Counted from the first letter of the stretch, positions 1 through 8,167 are shown. The stretch is 64,000 nt of DNA from Cesiribacter sp. SM1 (GCF_020178975.1 NZ_JAHXBU010000047.1:124001-188000), one strand, 5' to 3'. Translations and numbers: made by a program. Notes: generated by a model not told the origin, from the sequence alone.

Positions 1-218
1 AGCAGCAGGGGCAAAAAGTTCTCGGGCTTTTGCACCCTTCTGCTAATGCGAAAGATGCCTTTTTTAACAACGCCATTGAACAGGAAACGTTTTTCTTCAG
101 CCGTGCTAAACTCAAATCCCTCCTCTACCGGCCGTGTATGCGGGCGCAGGCGATTCAGGGCTTCTTCTGCCGGGTAGGGAAGTACAAAGGTCTCCTGTTT
201 GTAAGGCAACAGCTGCAT
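1..218 (-). CDS. Unrecognised protein, N-terminal 72 codons (cut by window edge)
   Basis: Reads on the minus strand from an ATG at 218-216 off the left edge without a stop. The visible product starts MQLLPYKQETFVLPYPAEEA and continues with a mixed charged sequence; there is no signal peptide or membrane segment in the visible part. The start codon shares one base with the ridA stop (TGATG), so it is probably translationally coupled to ridA and co-transcribed with it. I do not recognise the family. The reading is supported by the open frame, the coupling and ordinary codon use. Confidence 0.6.
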   Translation of the reverse strand, partial: MQLLPYKQETFVLPYPAEEALNRLRPHTRPVEEGFEFSTAEEKRFLFNGVVKKGIFRISRRVQKPENFLPLL

Positions 219-601
219 CAGGCCACGGCTATGCAGGAAATTTCCACACGAACATCTTTAGGCAGGCGGCTCACCTCAACGGTTTCGCGCGCAGGAGGCT
301 GCTGATCTGTAAAGAAGCTGCCGTACACACCATTGATAGCACCAAAGTCGTTCATGTCTTTGATAAAAATAGTGCACTTGGCTATGTTATTAAAACCCAT
401 GCCTGCCGCTTTTAATATTGCTTCCAGGTTGTGCATTACCTGCCGGGTTTCTTCTTCGATGGTGCCTTTTACAAGCTCACCACTGCCGGCAAGCAGGGCA
501 ATTTGTCCTGAAACATAGAGAGTATCTTTTACGCGAATGGCCTGGCTGTAGGGGCCGATGGGGGCCGGGGCCTGTTCGCTATAGATTACGCTTTTGCTCA
601 T
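218..601 (-). CDS. ridA: RidA family enamine/imine deaminase
   Basis: A 127-residue protein of the YjgF/YER057c/UK114 family, which hydrolyses reactive enamine/imine intermediates such as 2-aminoacrylate released by PLP enzymes. The family pattern is clear: an opening with APAPIGPYSQAI, then YVSGQIAL, and a C-terminal PKDVRVEISCIAVA that carries the conserved arginine expected to bind the substrate carboxylate. Length is normal for the family and there is no signal peptide, so it is cytoplasmic. It is the first gene of a minus-strand unit, with the next gene overlapping its stop. Its promoter faces that of the dehydrogenase-like gene at 656. Family assignment is firm; the actual substrate is not visible. 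Confidence 0.93.
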   Translation of the reverse strand: MSKSVIYSEQAPAPIGPYSQAIRVKDTLYVSGQIALLAGSGELVKGTIEEETRQVMHNLEAILKAAGMGFNNIAKCTIFIKDMNDFGAINGVYGSFFTDQQPPARETVEVSRLPKDVRVEISCIAVA

Positions 602-630
602 TTTGGGTGGAGTTAAAAGATAAAAAAGCT

Positions 631-647
631 TATTTTGGCCAAAAATA
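631..647. promoter_or_regulatory. Interlocked divergent -7 boxes between ridA and the 3HCDH-like gene
   Basis: The near-palindrome TATTTTGGCCAAAAATA holds a perfect Bacteroidota -7 box on the minus strand (TATTTTTG, reading 647 to 640) facing ridA. On the plus strand it holds a near match (TATTTTG, 631-637) facing the gene at 656. The two boxes lie 2 bases apart, so RNA polymerase bound for one gene should exclude the other. The match to TAnnTTTG is read directly; the mutual exclusion is inferred. Confidence 0.5.
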
Positions 648-655
648 CTCTATTT

Positions 656-1342
656 ATGCTAATACTGGTGACAGGACCCGCTCAAATGTTGGCCGAATTT
701 CAGGAACGCTTTGGTGAGCCGGAAGAGATAGTATACCATACGGTAGAGGCCCTGCCACAGGCAGAGTTGTTGAAAGCGAATGCTGTTTTTGACTTCTGGC
801 TCGACTCGCTGCCCGAGCGTATGCTGCAATACCAGCGGCTGGATGGACTGATGCTTTTCTGCAATGTTCCAAAATTAAGCCTGGCCGAGCTGCTGTTTCG
901 CTACGGCAGGCCTTCCTGTGCACTGGCTGGTTTTAACGGCTTACCTGGTTTTGTAAACCGCCCGCTGCTGGAGCTAAGTTTGCTTGAGCAAAAAGACCTG
1001 CCCCAGCTGCAGGAAGTATGCAAGGCGCTGGGAGCCGATTTCAGGCTGGTGCAGGACCGGGTTGGCATGGTTACCCCCAGGGTGGTGTGCCAGATCATTA
1101 ATGAAGCTTACTTTACCGTGCAGGAAGGTACCGCCAGTCGTGAAGACATTGACCTGGGTATGCAGCTGGGCACCAATTACCCGATGGGGCCGTTTGCCTG
1201 GTGCAACAAAATAGGAGTAAAGCATGTGTATGAGCTTTTGCTTGCCGTGCTGATGGATACCGGCGATGAACGCTACAGGATCTGTCCTTTGCTGAAGCGG
1301 GAATACCTTTTGCAGGAGGCTTCTGAAAAGGCATCTATGTAG
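656..1342 (+). CDS. 3-hydroxyacyl-CoA dehydrogenase-like protein with a degenerate NAD domain
   Basis: Product of 228 residues. The C-terminal half (about residues 135-205) is a recognisable 3HCDH C-terminal domain, with GMVTPRVVCQIINEAYF and the LGTNYPMGPFAWCNKIG segment typical of the substrate and dimer region. The N-terminal half has a Rossmann-like beginning (LILVTG) but no GxGxxG dinucleotide loop and is shorter than in FadB/Hbd enzymes. Dehydrogenase activity is therefore doubtful, and a binding or regulatory role is possible. A TTG seven codons upstream lies inside the promoter box, so the ATG at 656 is taken as the start. It is divergent from ridA. The family call is good; the function is uncertain. 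Confidence 0.75.
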   Translation: MLILVTGPAQMLAEFQERFGEPEEIVYHTVEALPQAELLKANAVFDFWLDSLPERMLQYQRLDGLMLFCNVPKLSLAELLFRYGRPSCALAGFNGLPGFVNRPLLELSLLEQKDLPQLQEVCKALGADFRLVQDRVGMVTPRVVCQIINEAYFTVQEGTASREDIDLGMQLGTNYPMGPFAWCNKIGVKHVYELLLAVLMDTGDERYRICPLLKREYLLQEASEKASM

Positions 1343-1713
1343 GCGGTGACTGCCGGGGGCATAGGTAGCAGTTAGTGTTTTGTGTGCATTGCTGTATATA
1401 AATACTTTTTGGCCTGCTTAAGGCGCATGTAATATTCTCCCCTGCGGAAAAGCATTCTGTGCATACGAAAAATGCGGTTTAAAGCTGCTGTTGCCAGTTT
1501 ATCCTGAATGAGGGCTAAACAACAATGTGGATTTTTTCAGGAGATTCTCCTGCTCTCACCAGCCTGAGGTAGCCAGGTGTGGGAAGTGCGGCGTTTTCGG
1601 CTGCTGGTGTTTTGTATTTTACCTTGGTAATGCACCTGCTTCTTGCTGCAGGCCTGTGGTGTAGCTAACTTGATTTGTGTTCGTAGAAACGTCAAGTCAA
1701 ATTTCTTCTCATC
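1343..1713. other. Intergenic stretch with a possible minus-strand gene remnant
   Basis: No complete gene seen. On the minus strand, 1536-1372 is an open run of 54 codons ending in a stop at 1372, with a basic product including LFRRGEYYMRLKQAKKYLYT. The first in-frame ATG leaves only 29 residues. The composition looks protein-like, so this may be the 3' end of a decayed gene or a very small protein. The rest is the leader of the YfiR-like gene. Confidence 0.3.
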
Positions 1714-2229
1714 ATGAAGTACCAAAAAGCGGGGTTTTTAACAATTATTACCCTTCTGTTGCTGTTAGGAAGCGGTAACGTGCTGGCAAAGGATTACACC
1801 TATCACACGGTGTTCGTTTATAACTTTACCAGATACATTGAGTGGCCAGGTGCAGGCACTGAAACTATTATTGGTGTACAGGGTGGAGACAAAGATGCTA
1901 TGGCTGCCTTTGAAAAAATGGCCCAGAGTAAATCTATGGGTGATCGTAAATATACGGTTAAGGTAATAACCAAACCAGAGGACGCCGCCACCTGCCATGT
2001 GATCTTTATTCCCGACAGGGAGAGCGATAAAGTTGCGGCATATGCACAAAAATATGCTAACTCGCCTAAACTGATCATTACCGAAAAAGACGGGCTGGTG
2101 AAAAAAGGTGCGATGATCAACTTTATTATTGTTGATGGTAAAATGCGCTTTGAGCTTAACCAGAGTGCTATGGATAAATCTGGCCTGAAGGTTTCCAGCC
2201 AGTTATTAAGCCTCGCCATTGTCGTGTAA
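1714..2229 (+). CDS. YfiR/HmsC-like periplasmic protein (DUF4154)
   Basis: A 171-residue secreted protein. Residues 1-25 form a signal peptide (hydrophobic LTIITLLLLLGSG, cleavage after VLA). The mature part shows the YfiR pattern: FVYNFTRYIEWP at the start, a central CHVIFIP strand, and a closing GKMRFELNQSAMDKSGLKVS followed by SSQLL. In Pseudomonas, YfiR is a periplasmic repressor of the diguanylate cyclase YfiN. No cyclase is adjacent here, so the partner is unknown. It is monocistronic, followed by a strong terminator, with a convergent histidine kinase gene behind. Family call is confident; role in signalling is inferred. Confidence 0.85.
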   Translation: MKYQKAGFLTIITLLLLLGSGNVLAKDYTYHTVFVYNFTRYIEWPGAGTETIIGVQGGDKDAMAAFEKMAQSKSMGDRKYTVKVITKPEDAATCHVIFIPDRESDKVAAYAQKYANSPKLIITEKDGLVKKGAMINFIIVDGKMRFELNQSAMDKSGLKVSSQLLSLAIVV

Positions 2230-2267
2230 GGCAAAACATCTTTTGCTGCCTAATAGGGCAAAAACAG

Positions 2268-2303
2268 AAAAACACAGTCTGCGCAGGCAGCTGTGTTTTT
2301 TTT
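2268..2303 (+). terminator. Rho-independent terminator after the YfiR-like gene
   Basis: Stem AACACAG / CTGTGTT (about 2271-2277 with 2291-2297) flanked by an A run on the left and a run of eight Ts on the right. It can also serve the convergent kinase gene. Confidence 0.8.
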
Positions 2304-2371
2304 ATCAGGCATGCAAACCCCTTGTGATGGTTTGGAGCAATTTAGGCTAAAGGGTATTCGTCATGCACAGC

Positions 2372-3580
2372 CTAGTTATTGTGTTCGGCTTTAAGTTCAA
2401 CAACAAAGCGGCTGCCCCTGTCTTTGCCATCGCTTTCTGCCCATATTTTACCTTTGTGTTGCTGCACAATTTTTTGGGCTATGTACAGGCCCAGGCCGGT
2501 GGAGCTTTCATTGGCGGTAGGCTTGGCGCTTAAGCGCGCATATTTGCCAAAAAGCTTTTCCTGATCTTCTGCAGTTATCCCCTGCCCATGGTCTGTTATG
2601 GCTATTCTGGCAACGCCATCTGTCTGGGCCAGATTTACCTCAATGGCAGTTCCGGGATGTGAATATTTAGAGGCATTACTGATCAGGTTATCAAGCACCA
2701 GCTTTAGGCGAAAAGGATCTGCCTGCAGCCAGATGCTTTTTTCTATACTGGTAGTAACAGACTGGCTCTTTTTAAGCAGCCCTGCCTTGTTTTCTTCTAT
2801 GGTTTGCCACAACAAAGACGACAGGTTTACACTTTCCAGCTTTAGGTTAGCCTCGCCATTGGTATTCAAAGAGGTGTCCAGGAGGTTTTGTACAACCTGG
2901 TTCAGGGTTTTTGTAGACTTATGAATCAGATCGGTATAGGTGAGTATGCTCTCCTTGTCTGAAATCTCCATTTCAATGAGGTGTGCCAGGCCGCTGATGT
3001 TGTTGATTGGGTTCTTCAGGTCGTGCACCGTCATGTTCAGCATCTCGTTTTGCGCACCCAGGGCTTTGCGGGTGGAAAGTCTAAGCTCCAGCTCATTCAT
3101 GACCAAACTTGCCAGTTGTGCCAGAATATTACGCTGTTCTTCAGAAAAGCTGCGGGGTTTATGATCAACAATACAAACAGTGCCCACCTGGTAGCCATCG
3201 TGGGTGGTAATGGGGGCCCCGGCATAAAAGCGCAGGCCAAAAGAACCTGCCACCAGGGGGTTGTGCAGCAGGCAGGGATCGTCGGTAGCATGTTCAAAAA
3301 CTGTAACTTCCTGCTGCAAAATGGCAAGGGAGCAGAGGCTTACGCCGCGGTTAACATTTTTTGTGTCGCCCATCCCTACATTTGCCTTAAAAAACACACG
3401 ATCCTGATCTACCAGGGCAACCAGGGCAATAGGCACTTTAAAGATGGACTGGGCCAGTGTGGCTATTTTATCAAAAGCTCCCTCTGGAGGAGTATCGAGT
3501 ATTTCATAACGGTAAAGGGCCCGCAGCCTTGCCTCATCATTTTCCGGAACGATCTCTTTGCCAAATGTATTTCTGATCAT
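2372..3580 (-). CDS. GAF-domain sensor histidine kinase
   Basis: A 402-residue soluble kinase with no membrane segment. Residues about 15-170 form a GAF domain of the type that begins with DEARLRALYRYEILDTPPEG and includes FYAGAPITTHDGYQVGTVCI. A HisKA domain follows with the phospho-accepting His186 in VHDLKNPINN. The HATPase_c domain holds the N box (DNLISNASKYSHPG), DHGQG and GLGLYIAQKIV. It probably senses a cytoplasmic ligand or redox state. No response regulator gene is beside it, so it is an orphan kinase. The DHDLR-type H box with K-N-P is normal for this family in Bacteroidota. A second kinase with the same GAF type lies at 16957. Confidence 0.92.
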   Translation of the reverse strand: MIRNTFGKEIVPENDEARLRALYRYEILDTPPEGAFDKIATLAQSIFKVPIALVALVDQDRVFFKANVGMGDTKNVNRGVSLCSLAILQQEVTVFEHATDDPCLLHNPLVAGSFGLRFYAGAPITTHDGYQVGTVCIVDHKPRSFSEEQRNILAQLASLVMNELELRLSTRKALGAQNEMLNMTVHDLKNPINNISGLAHLIEMEISDKESILTYTDLIHKSTKTLNQVVQNLLDTSLNTNGEANLKLESVNLSSLLWQTIEENKAGLLKKSQSVTTSIEKSIWLQADPFRLKLVLDNLISNASKYSHPGTAIEVNLAQTDGVARIAITDHGQGITAEDQEKLFGKYARLSAKPTANESSTGLGLYIAQKIVQQHKGKIWAESDGKDRGSRFVVELKAEHNN

Positions 3581-3598
3581 GCTTCTTTAGCTACCCCC

Positions 3599-3614
3599 TA
3601 ATGTTGCAACATTA
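3599..3614. promoter_or_regulatory. Perfect 16-bp palindrome upstream of the GAF kinase gene
   Basis: TAATGTTGCAACATTA is a perfect inverted repeat centred between 3606 and 3607 and ends 18 bases before the kinase start codon. Its position and symmetry suit a repressor operator. It shares the run TTGCAACATTA with the element before the TonB receptor at 28559. Regulator not known. Confidence 0.4.
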
Positions 3615-3653
3615 TTTTATAAGTTTTGATTCAGGAGAAGCCCTCATTTAAAA

Positions 3654-4502
3654 CTATTTGGTAGCCTGGTGATACAGGGTGAGGCCTGCAATAGGATTTT
3701 CCAGGATATGATGCACCCTTAGGCCCATATCTGATGCAACCTTGCGCAGCACATTGGCATAGTGGTAGGCTACAGATCCTACAAAATGGATTTTATGTTG
3801 CTGGTAATCGGGGTATTTTACCACGTTGCGTTCCAGGAAGTTTTTGAAGCTGTCGTACACCAGTTGGTAGCACCAGGGATCCTCCAGGTTGTTGTGCAGA
3901 AAACGGGCAAATGAGGCTATGTAAGGCTTTGGAAATGGCTGGCGGTAAATTCTGTCCAGCACATCTTCTGCCGTAATATCGTGTTCCTGCTGAAAGAGCT
4001 GGCGCAGGTGGTCTGGCATATCGTAGCGCAGGTAATCGGCCACTACGCGTTTTCCCAGGTCGGAACCACTGCCTTCGTCGCCCATGATCCAGCCCAGGGC
4101 AGATATGTTGTGTGTTATTTCGCTGCCGTTGTAAAAGCAGGAGTTGGAGCCGGTGCCCAGGATGCAGGCAATGCCGGGTTCTGTACCGCAGAGGGCTCGG
4201 GCAGCGGCCAGCAGATCATGCTCTACAACTACTGCTACATCGGGAAAAACCTCACGGAAAGCCATGCGCACAATGCTTTTGCTTTTGTCTGAGCTGCAGC
4301 CGGCACCATAAAAATGAATGCTGCTTGGTTTAATGCCGACAGGTAAGCTGGGGAGCAGTTCTTTTTGAACCAGCTCTTTTATTTCAGTTGCTGTCTGGTG
4401 GTGGGGGTTGTAGCCACTGGTACGTGCCTGGCTGATGCTGCCATCGGGCTGTAGCAGTCTCCACTGGGTTTTGGTTGAACCGCTGTCGGCAATAAGGATC
4501 AT
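3654..4502 (-). CDS. BadF/BadG/BcrA/BcrD-family ATPase, N-acetylglucosamine kinase-like
   Basis: A 282-residue member of the ASKHA fold. The phosphate-1 loop is ADSGSTKTQWRL at residues 5-16, and the phosphate-2 segment is the ACILGTGSNSCFY region near residue 130. GWIMGDEGSGSDLGKR is the usual motif of GlcNAc-kinase-like members, and the adenosine motif is HFVGSVAYHYANVL near residue 240. Such proteins phosphorylate amino sugars, often in cell-wall recycling; the sugar cannot be read from the sequence. It ends 73 bases before the kinase gene behind it and starts 3 bases after the b5-like gene, so it is probably in one unit with that gene. Confidence 0.85.
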   Translation of the reverse strand: MILIADSGSTKTQWRLLQPDGSISQARTSGYNPHHQTATEIKELVQKELLPSLPVGIKPSSIHFYGAGCSSDKSKSIVRMAFREVFPDVAVVVEHDLLAAARALCGTEPGIACILGTGSNSCFYNGSEITHNISALGWIMGDEGSGSDLGKRVVADYLRYDMPDHLRQLFQQEHDITAEDVLDRIYRQPFPKPYIASFARFLHNNLEDPWCYQLVYDSFKNFLERNVVKYPDYQQHKIHFVGSVAYHYANVLRKVASDMGLRVHHILENPIAGLTLYHQATK

Positions 4503-4505
4503 ATC

Positions 4506-4739
4506 TTAGTTTTTTAATTTTCCTACTATAACAAATTTATCGAACACCTTGTCTGTGTGCGGTGCATCCTTTAGCTCATCGGTAAGATCCTGGCCGGCCC
4601 AATGCTCATAATGTTTGCCACCCCGCCAGAGGCGTGAGGGAGCTACATCGTAAATCAACCCCATATAAGCACACCAGATCTCGGGGCGGTCTTGTCCGTT
4701 GCGCAGGGCAAGCTGCGCTTTGGTGTATTCTTTCAGCAT
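4506..4739 (-). CDS. Cytochrome b5-like haem/steroid-binding domain protein
   Basis: A 77-residue single-domain protein. It follows the short prokaryotic cytochrome b5-like pattern: YTKAQLALRNGQ at the start, IWCAYMGLIYDVAPSRLWRG in the core, GGKHYEHWAGQDLTDELKDAPH with candidate haem-ligand histidines, and a closing FVIVGKL. No signal or membrane segment is present. It lies between the RDD gene (8 bases upstream on the same strand) and the GlcNAc-kinase-like gene (3 bases downstream), suggesting one operon. Haem binding is known for relatives, not shown here. Confidence 0.8.
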   Translation of the reverse strand: MLKEYTKAQLALRNGQDRPEIWCAYMGLIYDVAPSRLWRGGKHYEHWAGQDLTDELKDAPHTDKVFDKFVIVGKLKN

Positions 4740-4747
4740 GCGCTACC

Positions 4748-5458
4748 CTATTCTCCGCTGATGCTGTGTTCATAGTCTTTCACCAGCGTGTGCAGCAGTT
4801 TCAGCGGGGGCAGATCGGTCTGGATGCTCAAAAGATCCTGTGCCTTGTTGGCCATTAGCTGTACTGGCTGCGTGTTACCGGTAAGGCGGTAATTGCGCAG
4901 CGTTTCGCGGATGAGCGCTATGTCCTTTTCCTGAAGGCGGTTAACCTGCGGAAACTGCACTTCATACTCATCCTCCTGGCTAGGCCTGTAGAGCTGCTGA
5001 TCGAAGCCATACTGTTGGTTACGGTATTTTACCACGGTGGTTCCGGCTGCCAGATCGCCCAGGCGCTGGCCCTTGCCATTAATAAGTATGGTGATGATGG
5101 CCACTGAGCCATACAGCCAGATATCGATGGGGCGCAGCAGCCAGCGCAGCAGATAGCTGCCAATGCCCGGTTGGGTGCCATCGAGCCGCACCACCTTCAG
5201 GTTTAGCTGGCGTTTGCCCAGGCTTTGGCCATTCAGCAGCATTTCGCACAGCAGGTGGTACAAAAACGGCGGTAGTATCAGCAGAATGTTAAGCCAAGTT
5301 GGCAATTCTGTTACCTCGGAATTAACCAGGAATAAAACAACATAATAGGCACCCGTTAGCAGGGAGTCCAACAGGTAAGCACCAATACGGTCCCCCAGTC
5401 CCGCAACCTCATAGTCGATCAATACATTTTGGGTGGTTTGTATCCCTACTTTCTGCAT
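4748..5458 (-). CDS. RDD family membrane protein
   Basis: A 236-residue protein with an RDD domain over about residues 15-150. It has the GLGDRIGAYLLDSLL opening, then a membrane hairpin (residues about 33-70), GQSLGKRQLNLKVVRLDG, a further membrane helix, and GQRLGDLAAGTTVVK. A soluble tail of about 85 residues follows. RDD proteins are poorly understood; some act in transport or ion exchange. It is divergent from the SpoIIM gene 37 bases away. RDD plus SpoIIM plus MoxR plus DUF58 is a recurrent grouping in Bacteroidota and Actinobacteria, so it probably works with the operon that starts at 5496. Confidence 0.9.
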   Translation of the reverse strand: MQKVGIQTTQNVLIDYEVAGLGDRIGAYLLDSLLTGAYYVVLFLVNSEVTELPTWLNILLILPPFLYHLLCEMLLNGQSLGKRQLNLKVVRLDGTQPGIGSYLLRWLLRPIDIWLYGSVAIITILINGKGQRLGDLAAGTTVVKYRNQQYGFDQQLYRPSQEDEYEVQFPQVNRLQEKDIALIRETLRNYRLTGNTQPVQLMANKAQDLLSIQTDLPPLKLLHTLVKDYEHSISGE

Positions 5459-5495
5459 CTTTTGTTACCTTGTGCTTTCAGAATTTAACAAATGT

Positions 5496-6473
5496 ATGCG
5501 CGAGGCCTTATTTGTCAAAACGAATTACCCAAAATGGAAATCTTTTGAGGCTGTAATGCAGAAAAATAAGGCGGCCAGTCCCGATGAGCTGGCAGATCTG
5601 TTTGTGCAGCTTACCGACGACCTTGCTTTTGCCCGCACCCATTATCCTGAGAGTGACATAACCCGTTACCTGAACAACCTGGCGGCCGGGGTGCACCAGC
5701 GCATTTACCGGAATAAAAAAGAAGACCTTAGCCGCTTTGTAAGCTTCTGGACCCGGGAGCTGCCCCTGCTTTTTCGCGAAGCACGCCGCCCCCTGCTGTA
5801 TTCCTTCCTGATCTTCATCATCTCGGTAGGCATAGGCATCCTTTCATCAGAATATGATGATACCTACGCCCGCCTTATCCTGGGCGACGGCTATGTAAAC
5901 ATGACCCTGGAGAATATCGAAAAGGGCGATCCCATGGCGGTGTACAAAGACGAGGAAATGCTTAGCATGTTTGCCGGTATTGCCTTCAACAACCTAAGGG
6001 TAGCCTTCACCATTTTTGCTGCAGGCCTGGTGCTGTCCATCGGAGCAGGGCTTATCCTGTTTTACAATGGGGTAATGGTAGGGGCTTTTCAGTACTTCTT
6101 TCTGCAAAAAGGCCTTTTCTGGACCTCCTTTCTCACCATCTGGGTGCATGGTACCCTGGAGATGGCCTCTTTTGTAATTGCCGGAGCAGCAGGCCTGGTA
6201 GTGGGCAACAGCTTCTTGTTTCCGGGTACTTATCCGCGTATGGAGTCTTTTAAAAGGGGCGCTCAAAAGGGGCTTAAAATGCTGGTAGGTGTGCTGCCCA
6301 TTATTGTGGTGGCGGCTTTGCTGGAATCCTATGTTACCCGCTTTACCGACTGGCACTGGTCGGTAAAAGCAGTAATTATTCTTACATCTGCGCTGTTTAT
6401 GCTCTATTACTTTGTAATTTATCCCTTTCAACTAGAACGCAGAGAGGATGCCGGAGCCCTACATAAATTTTAA
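5496..6473 (+). CDS. Stage II sporulation protein M (SpoIIM) family membrane protein
   Basis: Taken from the ATG at 5496, giving 325 residues (MREALFVKTNYPKWKSFEAV). An upstream in-frame start at 5433 would overlap the RDD gene, and a TACCTTGT -7-like box lies at 5466-5473. The soluble N-terminal part (about 100 residues) precedes five or so membrane helices. SpoIIM hallmarks are visible: NNLRVAFTIFAAG, ILFYNGVMVGAF, WVHGTLEMASFVIAG and ALLESYVTRF. In Bacillus the family is part of the septal peptidoglycan-degrading DMP complex. In a non-sporulating organism its role is unknown. First gene of the six-gene MoxR operon; its 3' end overlaps the next gene by 26 bases. Confidence 0.9.
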   Translation: MREALFVKTNYPKWKSFEAVMQKNKAASPDELADLFVQLTDDLAFARTHYPESDITRYLNNLAAGVHQRIYRNKKEDLSRFVSFWTRELPLLFREARRPLLYSFLIFIISVGIGILSSEYDDTYARLILGDGYVNMTLENIEKGDPMAVYKDEEMLSMFAGIAFNNLRVAFTIFAAGLVLSIGAGLILFYNGVMVGAFQYFFLQKGLFWTSFLTIWVHGTLEMASFVIAGAAGLVVGNSFLFPGTYPRMESFKRGAQKGLKMLVGVLPIIVVAALLESYVTRFTDWHWSVKAVIILTSALFMLYYFVIYPFQLERREDAGALHKF

Positions 6474-7446
6474 ACGGGAGCGCAGTTTTGGAGATAAGAT
6501 CAATGCTACTTTTGCTTTTATCAGCCAAAACCTGAAGCCCATTGCCAAAAGCGCCCTGTATATTGCCGGGCCATTTGCCCTGCTTACCACGCTGGTGTTG
6601 CAGGCTTACCAGATGCGCAATTTTGGCGACTTCTCCGGCACCCTGTCCGGTAATAATCCTGCCGGTGCGGCGGGTATGTTTACCTCTGCAGCCTGGTGGT
6701 CGTACCTGGGCATCACTTACCTGGTGCTGCTGGGCATGATTGCCCTTACCATTGCCCTGGCACAGCGCCACATCCGGGCTTATGTAGAGACCGGCAGCGC
6801 GGCTATAGAAATAAGCTACCTGGCTAAAACGATCTGGCGCGATTTTCTATCGGCACTGGGTGCTACCATAGGCATTGCGGTGCTCATGTTTATCGCCATG
6901 ATGATTATTGTGGTGCCCTTTTCTCTCCTGATTGCCGGTTTGCAGGCCCCTTTTCTGGCTATTTTAATGGTACTGGCCATGTTTGTGGGCATGCTGATGG
7001 CAGGCTCTGCCCTGATGCTGATCTACCCCATTCTGAATTTTGAAAAAACAAACTTCTTCGATGCCATTGGCAGGGTGTTTTCGCTGAACGGGGGTAAGTG
7101 GTTTAGCACAGCAGGGCTGGTATTCATTACCTCTACTATTCAGTTCGTTATTATTATGGCATTATCCATCCCGGTGTATGCCATTACCTTTTACCAGTTG
7201 TTTCATGGCGGCTCGCTCGAAGAGGTAGTAGCCCAGTCGAACCAGTTTAGCTGGTACACGCTCTTTACAGCACTGGCATCTGTTGTGTACTCAGTAGGTT
7301 TAACCCTTATTGGCAGTATTATGCTTATTGCTATAACGCTGCAGTATTTTAACCTGCGCGAAAGGCGGGAGGCCAGCGGTCTGCTGGAGCGAATGCAGTC
7401 CTTTGGCGTAACCAAAACGGTTCATGAGGAAGAAGAGCAATACTAA
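6448..7446 (+). CDS. Multi-pass membrane protein of the SpoIIM-MoxR operon
   Basis: A 332-residue protein with a short charged N terminus (PEPYINFKRERSFGDKINAT) and about six hydrophobic segments, near residues 35-55, 85-105, 145-170, 172-195, 225-250 and 270-295. It ends in a charged tail with an EEEEQY terminus. I cannot place it in a named family with confidence; proteins of this layout regularly sit between SpoIIM and DUF4129 genes in this operon type. It overlaps both neighbours (26 bases before, 23 after), which implies translational coupling and a stoichiometric partner in one complex. Confidence 0.85.
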   Translation: MPEPYINFKRERSFGDKINATFAFISQNLKPIAKSALYIAGPFALLTTLVLQAYQMRNFGDFSGTLSGNNPAGAAGMFTSAAWWSYLGITYLVLLGMIALTIALAQRHIRAYVETGSAAIEISYLAKTIWRDFLSALGATIGIAVLMFIAMMIIVVPFSLLIAGLQAPFLAILMVLAMFVGMLMAGSALMLIYPILNFEKTNFFDAIGRVFSLNGGKWFSTAGLVFITSTIQFVIIMALSIPVYAITFYQLFHGGSLEEVVAQSNQFSWYTLFTALASVVYSVGLTLIGSIMLIAITLQYFNLRERREASGLLERMQSFGVTKTVHEEEEQY

Positions 7447-8167
7447 GCCCCTGCTGCAACTTTCCCTGTACCTGCTGGTGTTTCTGCTGCCCCTTTTTGC
7501 TTTTGTCCAGCCCGATTCAGCAGCAAGTGCCAGTAGCGACCCCCAGTGGCAGGAGCGCCGTTTTTCTGAAGAAAAGCTGCAGGAATTGCAGGAAGATGAC
7601 CGCCTTGTTTATGAAATAGAAGTGGCGGAAGATGATTCCTGGGGCCGTTTTAAAAGATGGTTTTTCACAAAGCTTTCGCAGTTCTTTGGAGGCGCTTCCA
7701 AAAGCGGCTTGTTAGACATAATCGTTTACGCTGTTTGTATTGGCGCAGGCATTTTTATTATTATCCGCTTTCTGGATGTTGATTTAACAGCACTGGTGCA
7801 GCGCCGGGCAGTGGCTCCTACTATCAGTGTGGGCGAAGGCATCACTGAAAATATTCATGCACTGGATTTTGACCAGGAAATAGGCGCTGCTGTTCAGCAG
7901 CAGGAGTATAAGCGGGCCGTTCGCCTGCTATACTTAGCATCTTTAAAAAGGCTGACCGATGCCGGCCTCATCAGGTTTGAGCCTGGCAAAACCAACCGGC
8001 AGTACCAGCGCGAATTGCGATCTCCAGACTGCAGTAGCCGCTTTGCCAGCCTTGGTCGCGTTTTTGAATATGCCTGGTATGGCGATTTTCCGGTAAACGA
8101 GCAGCTATACCTGCAGGCAGCGCAGGAGTACCGGGAGCTTTGTAAACTGGTGGAGGTGCGGGTATGA
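7424..8167 (+). CDS. DUF4129 domain membrane protein
   Basis: A 247-residue protein. Residues about 8-28 form an N-terminal signal or anchor helix, followed by a periplasmic-type acidic stretch. A second membrane helix lies near residues 98-118 (IVYAVCIGAGIFIIIRF). The C-terminal domain (about 160-245) matches DUF4129: REAVRLLY-like KRAVRLLYLASLKRL, DAGLIRFEPGKTNRQY and a VFEYAWYGDFPV motif. DUF4129 is often attached to or next to transglutaminase-like proteins; none is present here. The start overlaps the preceding gene by 23 bases and the stop overlaps the next gene by 4 (ATGA). Confidence 0.87.
   Translation: MRKKSNTKPLLQLSLYLLVFLLPLFAFVQPDSAASASSDPQWQERRFSEEKLQELQEDDRLVYEIEVAEDDSWGRFKRWFFTKLSQFFGGASKSGLLDIIVYAVCIGAGIFIIIRFLDVDLTALVQRRAVAPTISVGEGITENIHALDFDQEIGAAVQQQEYKRAVRLLYLASLKRLTDAGLIRFEPGKTNRQYQRELRSPDCSSRFASLGRVFEYAWYGDFPVNEQLYLQAAQEYRELCKLVEVRV

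Noticed and set aside
635-658. TTG start for the 3HCDH-like gene
   Set aside because: The TTG is part of the promoter box; the first plausible start after it is the ATG at 656.
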